From: Bacteriovoracaceae bacterium
GTDB taxonomy: Bacteria; Bdellovibrionota; Bacteriovoracia; Bacteriovoracales; Bacteriovoracaceae
Length of the DNA: 64,000 nt
Assembly: GCA_021737405.1 (NCBI GenBank)
Contig: JAIPEG010000004.1
Location: forward strand, 124,001-188,000
Reading direction: 5' to 3'
Both the position numbers and the translations under genes were made by a program. Below are positions 44,074 through 52,320 of this stretch, piece after piece (the first letter of the stretch is position 1; each line of letters starts with the position of its first letter). The notes below the pieces were generated by a model. It ran no database searches and was not told the DNA's origin. It saw nothing but the letters and a program-made list of their open reading frames with translations.

Positions 44074-45321
44074 TTAAAGGGGCGCTGGAATGAAGACGAG
44101 GGCCTTGTCGCCTAATTTCTTGATGAATTTCTCAACCCGATCATAAGTATCAAAATCGTAGCGCTTAAAGACTCCGCGAAGACCTTTTCGACCACTATCA
44201 AAGAAGATCGTCTCTAGGCTTAGGTTTTCATCTGGAAGTTCAACCCGAAGGTCTCTGAGTTTATCAGATCCAAGATATTCGCCATCATAATTAATGCAAA
44301 CTCCATAGGAATTTAAATCAATAATCTTGACCTCTTTTTGCCAGCCAGTAGTAGGGTTTTTAAGGATTACTGGACCTTCATATAACCAACGAGGTTCTAA
44401 TATTTTTTTCTCAATGGGAATTTCTTTGTCGTAAAAAGGATGGATTCCTTCACTTTGATAAATTTTTCCATCAAGAGCAAATTCTTTATAGGTGTTGATC
44501 ATAAGTTCTTTTTTTACAAAAGGAGCGAGGTGATCACAATCCCTAAGAACAGCTACCAGTACATTTGTGCATCTGTTTGCGACAGCTAGGCACTCACTAG
44601 GTGTCGTGAAATTGTCATATTCACCAGCGATAACCAGAGTTTCACAGGTTGGAGATTCCCCAACTAACCCATCAAGATCTAAGAGTCTTTGAGTGTTTGA
44701 GCGATATCTGTCTTTATCATTTTCGGAGAGGGCCATAAGGGACTTATGAAAGCCACGAATTAACATTCTAGGGATTCTAGTTCTTTTTCTCTGAGAATAA
44801 TTAAAGAGATTGAGAATAACACCTGTAGAAAAATCTTTAAGACGACCTTCGTCTAAAGCAATAAGACTCTCTTCTAGAAGAATACGAACAGACTTTCTTA
44901 ACTTAGGGGTCGTTCCTCCTAAAATAAGTCGATCAGTTTTTTCAGGATATTTACCAGCAAAGGTAAAGCCAATGGCCGAACCGTAGCTGAGGGCGACAGG
45001 CGTGATCTTTGGAATTTTAAGCTCATCTAGGAAGCTGGCCAAAATATCGGCATATACATCAAAACCAATATCTTTAGCTTCTTGGTCATTACTACCTTGT
45101 CCAGGTAGGTCTACCAAGATAACAGGAAGATGCACGGAGAGTTGCTCAACTTCTTTTTTAAATGAGTGAAACTTTTGAAAGGCCCCACCTAAAATAACGA
45201 GTGGACTCCTACCAGGAAAACTTTCCTGGGCAAAAGCGAGATAATTGACTTGCCAGCCGCCTTTCACTGTAACCGATTTATGCGATTGCAGATCTGGTGC
45301 TGAAAACAAAGAAAATTTCAT
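44074..45321 (-). CDS. Alpha/beta hydrolase with a C-terminal PilZ-like domain
   Basis: 415 aa. The ATG at 45321 has GGGAG nine bases upstream; an ATG at 45345 lacks one. The N-terminal hydrolase (about 20-285) has the nucleophile elbow ALSYGSAIG (Ser112), the acid in GEYDNFTTP (Asp236) and the base in DCDHLAPF (His264), so the triad looks complete. The C-terminal part (about 312-405) resembles PilZ: EPRWLYEGPVIL, then KIIDLNSYGVCI in the place of the (D/N)xSxxG motif, with Asn for Ser, while the second arginine of RxxxR is missing. Binding of cyclic di-GMP is thus uncertain. An FNR-type palindrome lies about 105-118 bases upstream. Confidence 0.8.
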   Translation of the reverse strand: MKFSLFSAPDLQSHKSVTVKGGWQVNYLAFAQESFPGRSPLVILGGAFQKFHSFKKEVEQLSVHLPVILVDLPGQGSNDQEAKDIGFDVYADILASFLDELKIPKITPVALSYGSAIGFTFAGKYPEKTDRLILGGTTPKLRKSVRILLEESLIALDEGRLKDFSTGVILNLFNYSQRKRTRIPRMLIRGFHKSLMALSENDKDRYRSNTQRLLDLDGLVGESPTCETLVIAGEYDNFTTPSECLAVANRCTNVLVAVLRDCDHLAPFVKKELMINTYKEFALDGKIYQSEGIHPFYDKEIPIEKKILEPRWLYEGPVILKNPTTGWQKEVKIIDLNSYGVCINYDGEYLGSDKLRDLRVELPDENLSLETIFFDSGRKGLRGVFKRYDFDTYDRVEKFIKKLGDKALVFIPAPL

Positions 45322-45425
45322 ACTCCAATACTCCCAATGATTCACAACCGTAGAAAAAGAAACGGTGCAAAATCTGTCAGGCCCTCTCCCATATAAGTCT
45401 TATCATGCACCCCCAAATAATCAAA

Positions 45426-45439
45426 TTGATTTACATCAA
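45426..45439. promoter_or_regulatory. FNR/CRP-type palindrome
   Basis: TTGATTTACATCAA matches TTGAT-N4-ATCAA exactly. On the minus strand a GATAAG (45399-45404) about 30 bases downstream could be the -10 of the hydrolase-PilZ gene, putting the box near -41, the class II activator position. Confidence 0.5.
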
Positions 45440-45517
45440 TACATAGTAGGACGAGAAATACCGTTGGCTGTTAACTTATTGAAATTATTGGTCTTTAAAA
45501 GAGGAGATATTTAAATG

Positions 45518-45802
45518 TTAGTGAAGGTTTGATTGTTGCGATGTGTTGCAGCAATTTGGTCCATGATCATTGATTTCTTGATCAATTTCTTCTTTGAGTT
45601 GATCCGTTTCTTTTGGGCCAGCTCCAAGTGAGAGAATAAGGGATTCGGGTAGTGATGGCTCTTTTAAATGTACCTCAATACCCATATCTTCAAGCTTTTC
45701 AGCATAGGCAAAGGCTTCTTCTCTTTTAGAAAATGGGTAACTGGCCAGTTCTTGCCCTTCTTTGTCTACCAAGAGAATTTTGTGATTCTTATTTTCACTC
45801 AT
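45518..45802 (-). CDS. Small acidic protein, unknown
   Basis: 94 aa from the ATG at 45802, which has AAGG seven bases upstream. The N-terminal half looks like a small alpha/beta fold (KILLVDKEGQELASYPFSKRE, shown in part), followed by a helix and a tail with two adjacent cysteines (GPNCCNTSQ). No signal peptide. No family recognised. It is divergent from the receiver-like gene. Confidence 0.65.
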   Translation of the reverse strand: MSENKNHKILLVDKEGQELASYPFSKREEAFAYAEKLEDMGIEVHLKEPSLPESLILSLGAGPKETDQLKEEIDQEINDHGPNCCNTSQQSNLH

Positions 45803-45830
45803 GGACATACCTTAGCTCAAAATACCTGTC

Positions 45831-45861
45831 TTGACACTATTAAGTAGAAGCCGTTTACTAA
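45831..45861 (+). promoter_or_regulatory. Possible promoter of the receiver-like gene
   Basis: TTGACA at 45831-45836 and TACTAA at 45856-45861, spaced by 19 bases, which is longer than ideal. Confidence 0.35.
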
Positions 45862-45885
45862 CGCCAAAATAAACATGGATTTACG

Positions 45886-46248
45886 ATGACAAAAATATTT
45901 TTAGTGGAAAGTGATGATCTCATTCGCCATCTTTTTGAAGAAAAATTTGGTGAGACAGTTTATACATTAGATTCAAGTGATGATTTATCTTTTCGTTTAC
46001 CTGACTTTGCTCCCGAGCTCGTAATATTTAGTGCAAATTTGTTTTTGAAAGATAGCGCTCAAGAGAGTGAGAGAATGAGTATTTGTGCGGATATTCCTTG
46101 CGCACTTTTGGGCTTCGCTGATGAGCTGGAAGAGGGAAGAGGGCGTGGTTGGAGGGGAGGAGTCTTACTTAAACCTCTAGAAATAGAGCATTTAGAGCAA
46201 ACCATTGCTGATCTTTTTGCTCAATTGTCAAAGGGATTGAACCGATAA
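45886..46248 (+). CDS. Receiver-like protein lacking the phospho-acceptor aspartate
   Basis: 120 aa, one domain. The start IFLVESDDLIRHLFEEKF has the acidic pair of response-regulator receivers, and LLKPLE (Lys96-Pro97) matches the conserved Lys-Pro near the end. At the position of the phosphorylated Asp, PELVIFSANLF has Ser49, and the usual Thr/Ser near residue 76 is Gly. It therefore should not be phosphorylated in the normal way and may act by constitutive protein contact. No ribosome-binding site better than GGAT is seen before the ATG. Confidence 0.7.
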   Translation: MTKIFLVESDDLIRHLFEEKFGETVYTLDSSDDLSFRLPDFAPELVIFSANLFLKDSAQESERMSICADIPCALLGFADELEEGRGRGWRGGVLLKPLEIEHLEQTIADLFAQLSKGLNR

Positions 46249-46255
46249 ATAAGGC

Positions 46256-46351
46256 ATGGATAGAGATCAGATTATAGTTTTAGCAGGCATAGGGATAGTG
46301 ATCGTTGTCTTTTCAGTCACTCTCGTCTTTCGTAGTGGAGCTTTTTTTTAA
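46256..46351 (+). CDS. Candidate 31-aa single-TM microprotein
   Basis: ATG to TAA, 31 codons: a charged start (MDRDQ), then about 20 hydrophobic residues (IIVLAGIGIVIVVFSVTLVF) and RSGAFF. AAGG lies one base from the ATG, which is too close for a good site. It follows the receiver-like gene by 7 bases and its last codons overlap the stop of the convergent hflX by four bases. The composition is clearly that of a membrane helix, but expression is unproven. Confidence 0.4.
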   Translation: MDRDQIIVLAGIGIVIVVFSVTLVFRSGAFF

Positions 46352-47679
46352 AGAGATTCTTTCTTTTGTAGGGATTCACTTTCTTCAGGTTTTAAAACAA
46401 ATTGGTGTAGCCCTAATTGATTAAAAATAAAATCAGGCACACGAACACGATAAAAGATCCCTTTTTCGTGATTACTTGTTTTCATAATATTTGTTTTGGA
46501 AGCAACAGAGCTATGAGCAGCGCCCTCATCATAGGGGACAAATAGATCATACTGGTCTTGTTTATCGAGAAAATAATTAATGACATGTGAACGCAGGCTT
46601 CTCATATCCTCATCGCTAAAGGAGCTAACGACATAGGAGTCAGGGTGAACCCTTTTTATGATCTTTGCTTTTATGGGGTCATTTAATAAATCTTTCTTAT
46701 TAAAAACGATAAACTTTTCTTTATCACCTACGCCAAGCTCTTCTAGAACTTCCTCAGTTACTTTTAACTGCTTTTTATAGTTGGGGTCACTGATATCACA
46801 AACAATAATAAGAAGATCAGCCTCAAGAGCTGATTCTAAGGTTGTTTTAAAGCCATCAATAAGTGTGTTTGGTAGGTTTGAAATAAATCCAACCGTATCA
46901 ATAAGAATCATTGGGGGATGAGTATCAGGGTTTAAGGTTCTAAACGTCGAGTCTAATGTTGCAAAGAGTTTATTTTCCTCTTTGATCGCCACCTGACATA
47001 AGCGATTCATAAGAGAGGATTTTCCAGCATTGGTGTAACCCACAAGGGCTGCCGTTACGGCCATATTTTGGCGCTTTTTCTTCTGCTCTCCTCTCGATTT
47101 TGCGAGGAGTTTGAGTTCTTTCTTATAGAATTCTATCCGTTGACGAATAATTCTTCGGTCAAGTTCAATTTGCTTTTCACCTTCACCACCTTTTACACCG
47201 ACACCACCTCTTTGGCGGCCTAAGTGGGTCCAAAAACCTGAAAGTCTTGGGAGTACGTATTGAAGGCGAGCAATTTCAATTTGTATTTTTGCGTCTCTCG
47301 TTCTGGCGTGGCGAGCAAAAATTTCTAAAATTACGTGAACTCTGTCCACGACGGATAATTCAGTAATTTTTCGAATGTTTCTAATCTGTGAAGCCGTTAA
47401 TTCAAAATCAAAGACGAGGAGAGTTGAACCTTCATCTTTGGCCTTGGAGGCAATTTCTTTGAGTTTTCCTGAGCCTAAAATCGTTGCCGGATCAAGACTG
47501 TTGCGACTTTGGATATACTGATAGCCCGCTGGAATATCAAGTGTTCTTAAGAGTTCCCGTAACTCTGCAATAGAGCGACCAGTTTCAACTTCAGTTTTAT
47601 GTTCTTCAAACTTAGGACAAATGATAGAAACGAGCGATGCCCTAGCGTCTGTTGAGATATGAAATTCATTATCAAGCAA
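46348..47679 (-). CDS. hflX: Ribosome-associated GTPase HflX
   Basis: 443 aa. The N-terminal HflX domain has LGSGKLKEI and FDFELTASQIRNI, and GGVGVKGGEGEKQIELDRR leads into the coiled coil. The G domain shows GYTNAGKSSL (P-loop), DTVGFISNLP and NKKD. HflX splits stalled 70S ribosomes, notably under heat stress. It starts two bases after panC, so it appears to be the last gene of the pantothenate operon. Confidence 0.95.
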   Translation of the reverse strand: MLDNEFHISTDARASLVSIICPKFEEHKTEVETGRSIAELRELLRTLDIPAGYQYIQSRNSLDPATILGSGKLKEIASKAKDEGSTLLVFDFELTASQIRNIRKITELSVVDRVHVILEIFARHARTRDAKIQIEIARLQYVLPRLSGFWTHLGRQRGGVGVKGGEGEKQIELDRRIIRQRIEFYKKELKLLAKSRGEQKKKRQNMAVTAALVGYTNAGKSSLMNRLCQVAIKEENKLFATLDSTFRTLNPDTHPPMILIDTVGFISNLPNTLIDGFKTTLESALEADLLIIVCDISDPNYKKQLKVTEEVLEELGVGDKEKFIVFNKKDLLNDPIKAKIIKRVHPDSYVVSSFSDEDMRSLRSHVINYFLDKQDQYDLFVPYDEGAAHSSVASKTNIMKTSNHEKGIFYRVRVPDFIFNQLGLHQFVLKPEESESLQKKESL

Positions 47680-47681
47680 TC

Positions 47682-48518
47682 TTAGTCCCTTACTTTAAGG
47701 ATGACGTTGTCTATAAGACGAGTATCTCCCATGAAATAAGCACCTGCAACCACAACTTTAAAAGTATTTTTATCTGGAATTCTAAGGGTTTCAGCATCTC
47801 TAATTTCAAGATACTGCCAAGAGCGACTACTCATTAGGTACTTTTGTCGGAGAGACTCTGATTCACTAGGATCTTTTAGGTAAGTCTTTGCTAATTCATT
47901 GAGTGTATTAAATAAAATAATAGCTTCATTTTTTTGTTGATTGCTTAGATATTGGTTGCGGCTTGATAGGGCGAGACCTGAGGGTTCTCTGGCAATCGGT
48001 ACCATTTTTAGGGAAATAGGAAGCTGTAAGTCCTTAACCATTTTTTCAATAATCTTGAACTGCTGATAATCTTTTTGGCCAAAATAGGCGACATGGGCCT
48101 TTGATGTAACAAAGAGCTGATAAACAACCGTGGTGACCCCTTGAAAGTGACCAGGCCTATGCTCTCCACACATTGTTTGATCAAGACCGTGGACAGAAAT
48201 TTCGGTATTAAATCCTGGTGGATATATTTCCTGGGTACTCTCTGGGGCAAAAACTAAGATATTCTCTGAATTGGTAAGCCCTTTTAACGCCGATAAGTCG
48301 TCTTCAAGAGTGCGGGGGTATTTGCTAAAATCCTCGTTTGGTCCAAACTGTTTTGGATTCACAAAAATAGTGACAAGAGTTTTATCATTTTCTTTCAATG
48401 ATTCTGTGACAAGATTTAAGTGACCCTGGTGCAGATTACCCATTGTCGGAACAAGACCAAGCCTATTTTGACCTAAATTATAATGTTGATAATCCGATTT
48501 CTTAGTGAAGAGCTTCAT
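47682..48518 (-). CDS. panC: Pantothenate synthetase
   Basis: About 278 aa starting at MKLFTKKSDY. An ATG nine bases upstream is an alternative, and either overlaps the end of coaBC. It joins pantoate and beta-alanine with ATP. Motifs: VPTMGNLHQGHLNLV (ATP site, with HxGH), FVNPKQFGPNEDFSKYPRT, and GQKDYQQFKIIEKMV; SGLALSSRNQYL carries the KMSKS-like loop. All look functional. No panD (beta-alanine supply) is in the window. Confidence 0.95.
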   Translation of the reverse strand: MKLFTKKSDYQHYNLGQNRLGLVPTMGNLHQGHLNLVTESLKENDKTLVTIFVNPKQFGPNEDFSKYPRTLEDDLSALKGLTNSENILVFAPESTQEIYPPGFNTEISVHGLDQTMCGEHRPGHFQGVTTVVYQLFVTSKAHVAYFGQKDYQQFKIIEKMVKDLQLPISLKMVPIAREPSGLALSSRNQYLSNQQKNEAIILFNTLNELAKTYLKDPSESESLRQKYLMSSRSWQYLEIRDAETLRIPDKNTFKVVVAGAYFMGDTRLIDNVILKVRD

Positions 48519-49752
48519 TGCTTTCATCCAGTAGATTGAGAAGGGCAAAAGCCGCCATTTCTCTCTTCGATAAAGATGTGGTTTCTGTAAGTGAATCTTT
48601 TGTCATGAATCGATAGTTGGCCCGATCATTTTGAAAGCCAGTAATCATTTTATCTGAGGTTAAACCATTATTGACCTCAGTCGCGACGAGAAGATCAACG
48701 GGCTTCCTTTGATACTTTTCTTGAAGAATGACTTCATCTAAAGATGCTTCAGCTGCAAAGCCAATAACTTTTTGATGTTCTTTTTTAAGGCTAAGAACTT
48801 CCTTTAAAATATCCGGAGATTCTTTTATAGAGAGGTGATCATTCATCTGTGCTTTTTTTAACTTTCCATTAAATTGAGTAAACTCGAAATCGCCAATAGC
48901 AGCACTAGATATATACAAGTCACATTCTGGAAAGAAATGAATGACCTGTTGGCGCATATCATTCGTTGTTTTGATTCTGATAAGTTTAAATTTTGGATGA
49001 TCGTTGAAGTGATCCAATTCTTTTGTGGCAAATATACCTGCAATAACAGTGACACCTAATCCTCTTTGAAGGCATTCCTCGATAAAAGGCACGGATGTTT
49101 TTCCACTTGAAGCATTTGTTAAGTATCTTACTGAGTCGAGTGGGGCGACAGTTGCTCCAGTGGTAATGAGAACCTTCTTTTCATTTTGAATCATGTTGTA
49201 GGTCTTTGTAAGTTTAGCAATGATTTCAATATCCTCAAGTTTTCCTTCTCCAATATCACCGCAAGCAAGTTCACCTCTTTGAGTATTGCCTAGAAAAATA
49301 TTGGGAAGTTCTTTAATTTTTCTTAAGTTGTCTTGAACAAAGGGGTGGCCCATCATCTCTGTGTTCATGGCAGGATAAACGAGTAAGGGTTTCTCTTTTC
49401 TCCAAGCGAGAAAAAGTGAAGAGAGGAGATCTGGTGCCAAGGCCTGACAAAAGGTTGCTAAAGTATTTGCACTTAAGGGAGCAATGAGTCCTACATCTGC
49501 CCACTTGGCCAAGGCCACATGAAGAACAGGTCCCAATAATTCTTGGTCCTGAGAGGAGCGACTTGAAAAGTCTTCTTCAGGTCCATAAACGGCAACGCAT
49601 CCAAGATAGAGAAATGTCTCTTTTTTAATAAATTGCAAGGCCCCCTTAGTGAGAATGACTCTCACTTGATGACCTTCTTTTATAAATATTCTTACTAGGT
49701 CAAAGGCCTTATAGGCGCTAATAGAACCAGTGACACCCAGGGCTATTTTCAT
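48502..49752 (-). CDS. coaBC: Bifunctional phosphopantothenoylcysteine decarboxylase / phosphopantothenate-cysteine ligase
   Basis: 416 aa. The N-terminal flavin-dependent CoaC half begins ALGVTGSISAYKAFDLVR and has the active-site PAMNTEMMGHPFVQ and the loop with NTQRGELACGDIGEGKL. The CoaB half starts VLITTGATVAPLDSVRYLTN and has SSAAIGDFEF and KINGFAAEA-like VIGFAAEAS. It converts 4'-phosphopantothenate to 4'-phosphopantetheine in two steps. The next operon gene, panC, overlaps its end. Confidence 0.95.
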   Translation of the reverse strand: MKIALGVTGSISAYKAFDLVRIFIKEGHQVRVILTKGALQFIKKETFLYLGCVAVYGPEEDFSSRSSQDQELLGPVLHVALAKWADVGLIAPLSANTLATFCQALAPDLLSSLFLAWRKEKPLLVYPAMNTEMMGHPFVQDNLRKIKELPNIFLGNTQRGELACGDIGEGKLEDIEIIAKLTKTYNMIQNEKKVLITTGATVAPLDSVRYLTNASSGKTSVPFIEECLQRGLGVTVIAGIFATKELDHFNDHPKFKLIRIKTTNDMRQQVIHFFPECDLYISSAAIGDFEFTQFNGKLKKAQMNDHLSIKESPDILKEVLSLKKEHQKVIGFAAEASLDEVILQEKYQRKPVDLLVATEVNNGLTSDKMITGFQNDRANYRFMTKDSLTETTSLSKREMAAFALLNLLDESNEALH

Positions 49753-49796
49753 GAGCGCAATATTTCATAAAGCGTTAATTTTGGCCATAAGAACTT

Positions 49797-50486
49797 CTAA
49801 CTAACGTATTGAAAGTACAAAGAGTAGTGAATGAGGTGAGGTTCAATAAAGGCAGGCTTCAAATAGGGAGCAAGAAGGTCGGCACTGCCACCGGTTAGAA
49901 TCACACTCTTATTATTTGTTAGGGTTGCGATTTTTTCAAAAAGAGCGTCGACTAAAAGTTTTGATCCGCAAGAGATGGCCTCTTGGGTGTTCTTTGGCCA
50001 CTGCTGGTTATTGCTTGTTTCTAATTGAGCTGTAAAAAGCTGTTCGCCATTTTGATAAGTTTTTAACAAAGTTGTTATGCCAGGAATAATGTAGCCGCCA
50101 ATGAATCCATCTAAAGAGACACAATCAACTGTAATAAAAGTTCCAGCATCAATAATGATAACTTCTTTTTGGAGCCAGTGATAAGCCAAGCTAGCTAGGG
50201 CCAGGCGGTCATGGCCCAGGGTTGCACTATAGTGAACGGGCATTCCTTTAAAACTTTCGCCAAAATTTTGAAAAATAGCAGAAGAAGCGACTTTCTTCGA
50301 AACAGAGCAAACGATTTTATTTTGCCCATTTGCAAGCTGGTCAATATCACTTAGAGAAAAGGGAGAGACTTCTTTTAGTGTACCATTTTGAAAGCTTCCG
50401 GCGTGTGGGTGAGAATTTCCAATATCAAATGTTTGGCAATCTTTCTTGGGGAATTTATCAAGAAACTCTAGTAAGGACTGCTTCAT
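49797..50486 (-). CDS. coaX: Type III pantothenate kinase
   Basis: 229 aa, slightly short for CoaX. The ASKHA-fold motifs are there: DIGNSH (phosphate 1; usually DxGNT), GHDRLALASLA, IIDAGTFITVDCV (phosphate 2) and GGYIIPG. It phosphorylates pantothenate, the first committed step to CoA, and type III enzymes are not inhibited by CoA. The start overlaps the panB stop by four bases. Confidence 0.92.
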   Translation of the reverse strand: MKQSLLEFLDKFPKKDCQTFDIGNSHPHAGSFQNGTLKEVSPFSLSDIDQLANGQNKIVCSVSKKVASSAIFQNFGESFKGMPVHYSATLGHDRLALASLAYHWLQKEVIIIDAGTFITVDCVSLDGFIGGYIIPGITTLLKTYQNGEQLFTAQLETSNNQQWPKNTQEAISCGSKLLVDALFEKIATLTNNKSVILTGGSADLLAPYLKPAFIEPHLIHYSLYFQYVS

Positions 50487-51295
50487 GACTGAAGAGGTTT
50501 TGCATTTCCCTTGAGAGGTGTAGCTTTTCCTTTGACGTCATTTAGGAATAGCTCAATACCTTGGCGTTTTAATTCATAGAAATCGGCCACGGGATGACAA
50601 AAATTAGGAGGTCTATTTGGACCCATCTTTAAAAGATCATTAATAACTAAGACTTGCCCATCGGTCATGTCTCCACTGCCGATACCAATCGTGGGGATAT
50701 TTAATTTTTTGGTTATTTCTGTTGCAAGCTCTGGAGTAACACACTCTAGTACAAGAGCGAAGCAGCCTGCTTCTTCTAGGGATTGGGCCTCTAAAATTAA
50801 GCGTTGAGCCTCTGAATCATTCTTTCCATGAGTGTAATAACCACCCTGCTGATGAACACTCTGTGGAGTTAGACCGATATGACCCATAATAGGGATACCT
50901 GCTTGGGTGCATCTTTTGATTAACTGGCAAAATTCCTCTGAGGCACCTTCCAACTTTAAGGCTTCGGCCTTGGTTTGTTGAAAGAGCTTGATCGCATTTT
51001 TAGTTCCACTTTCAAGAGAAGCATAGGTTCCAAAAGGAAGATCGACGACTGTGAATACTTCTGGAGCTCCGCGCTTTACAGCACTTCCAAATGTAATCAT
51101 GTCAGCTAAGGTAACTTCAACAGTTGTCTCGTAACCTAAAACAACGTTGCCAACAGAGTCGCCAACAAGAATTAAGTCGAGTTCACTTTCATTAAGAAGT
51201 TGAGCCGTTTGAAAGTCATAGCAAGTGAGCATGCTTATGGGCTTTGCTCCATTATGGATCTTTCTTGCTTTAATTTTTCTCGTATTAAGTTTCAT
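50483..51295 (-). CDS. panB: 3-methyl-2-oxobutanoate hydroxymethyltransferase
   Basis: 270 aa. Transfers a one-carbon unit from methylene-THF to 2-ketoisovalerate, giving ketopantoate. Motifs: MLTCYDFQTAQLLNES, LVGDSVGNVVLGYETT (metal-binding Asp), VVDLPFGTY, GHIGLTPQSVHQQGGY and TIGIGSGDMTDGQVLVINDL. Its start lies inside the end of the KARI-like gene (11-base overlap), so the two are coupled. Confidence 0.96.
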   Translation of the reverse strand: MKLNTRKIKARKIHNGAKPISMLTCYDFQTAQLLNESELDLILVGDSVGNVVLGYETTVEVTLADMITFGSAVKRGAPEVFTVVDLPFGTYASLESGTKNAIKLFQQTKAEALKLEGASEEFCQLIKRCTQAGIPIMGHIGLTPQSVHQQGGYYTHGKNDSEAQRLILEAQSLEEAGCFALVLECVTPELATEITKKLNIPTIGIGSGDMTDGQVLVINDLLKMGPNRPPNFCHPVADFYELKRQGIELFLNDVKGKATPLKGNAKPLQS

Positions 51296-52241
51296 CTTTT
51301 TTGGGACCGATTAGGTCGTCCTTCATTTTTTCAAAAGTCTTTTGAAGCAAAGAGTTTTGCCAATTCTCTAATGCGCTCTTCCTTTCTTGATCAAGGTCTC
51401 GCTCATTTACTTGTTTAAAGAATTCACCGCTCCAAATGTTGCTCTGCAGACTTTTTATGGCTTTATGGTACTCTTTGTCAAAGAGCGTTTGGGAGGCAAT
51501 TTGGGCACCAACGAGAGCATGGGGACTTATGAGTTCAAATAGTCCTTTTGGTCCCGCCTGACTCATTGCGTTCGCAATCAATTTCACCTCGTGCCATGCC
51601 TCTAGGTAGGCAAGTTCGGCAGGAATTCCTTCTTCTATTAGGATATCAAAGCAGTTTTTGGCAGCATAAGGAATCAGCCCGCATAAAAGAGTCTGCTCGC
51701 TTAAAAGATCGGCCCTTGTTTCTTGCTCAAAGGTTACTTCATAGGGGCCTGCCGTGATTCCAAGATCCTTTGCAAGTCCTAAAATATTAGAACGTAATTC
51801 GCTCTTATTATTTATAGCACCCTCAACACTATAAACAGCTCCAAGACCCGTGCCTTTTAAAAAAGCCTCTCTTAACTCACTTGCAATGGCCTTTGGCGCC
51901 AGTAATAGATGGTTCCACTGAGGAAAGGCACAAAGAGTGTCATGTTCTACAAGACTTGCACCATGAGCGTAGAGAATCGGCATGCCTTTTGGAATGAGGT
52001 TTTCATTTTCTTTTAAAAATTTAATGTGAGCATGATCTGGAATTAACAAAAGAAGAACATCAGACTTTTCAAAGTTGCGAACTTGATTAAGGCCATGGGC
52101 CTTTGCTCGCTTTTCACTGGTACTATTGGCCCTTAAAAAGCAGCTGCACTGATAACCACTATCTCTCAGGTTTTGGGCCCAGGCCAAGCCTTGGGAGCCT
52201 AAGCCAATGACCGTTATATGCGACCACGCTGAGTGCGTCAC
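51285..52241 (-). CDS. Ketol-acid reductoisomerase-like protein heading the pantothenate operon; likely ketopantoate reductase
   Basis: 318 aa, near the length of class I IlvC (about 330). NADPH-binding motif GLGSQGLAWAQNLRDSG at 13-29, LAPKAIASELREAFLKGTGL in the region of APKGPG, then FEQETRADLLSEQTLLCG and YLEAWHEVKLI, which keep the acidic residues (D..E and E...E) that bind magnesium in KARI. The sequence departs elsewhere (IPDHAH for LPDE, no ISNTAEYG). It is coupled to panB, and the operon has no panE. IlvC is known to reduce ketopantoate, so this paralogue probably supplies pantoate. A true BCAA-pathway role is possible, but no other ilv gene is near. Confidence 0.82.
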   Translation of the reverse strand: MTHSAWSHITVIGLGSQGLAWAQNLRDSGYQCSCFLRANSTSEKRAKAHGLNQVRNFEKSDVLLLLIPDHAHIKFLKENENLIPKGMPILYAHGASLVEHDTLCAFPQWNHLLLAPKAIASELREAFLKGTGLGAVYSVEGAINNKSELRSNILGLAKDLGITAGPYEVTFEQETRADLLSEQTLLCGLIPYAAKNCFDILIEEGIPAELAYLEAWHEVKLIANAMSQAGPKGLFELISPHALVGAQIASQTLFDKEYHKAIKSLQSNIWSGEFFKQVNERDLDQERKSALENWQNSLLQKTFEKMKDDLIGPKKDET

Positions 52242-52320
52242 GAACTTCTCCTTTTCTTATCCTCTTGATAGGATGCGAGTTGTTTAGCATAAATGGAACT
52301 ATAGAGCGAGAATCTTAAGC

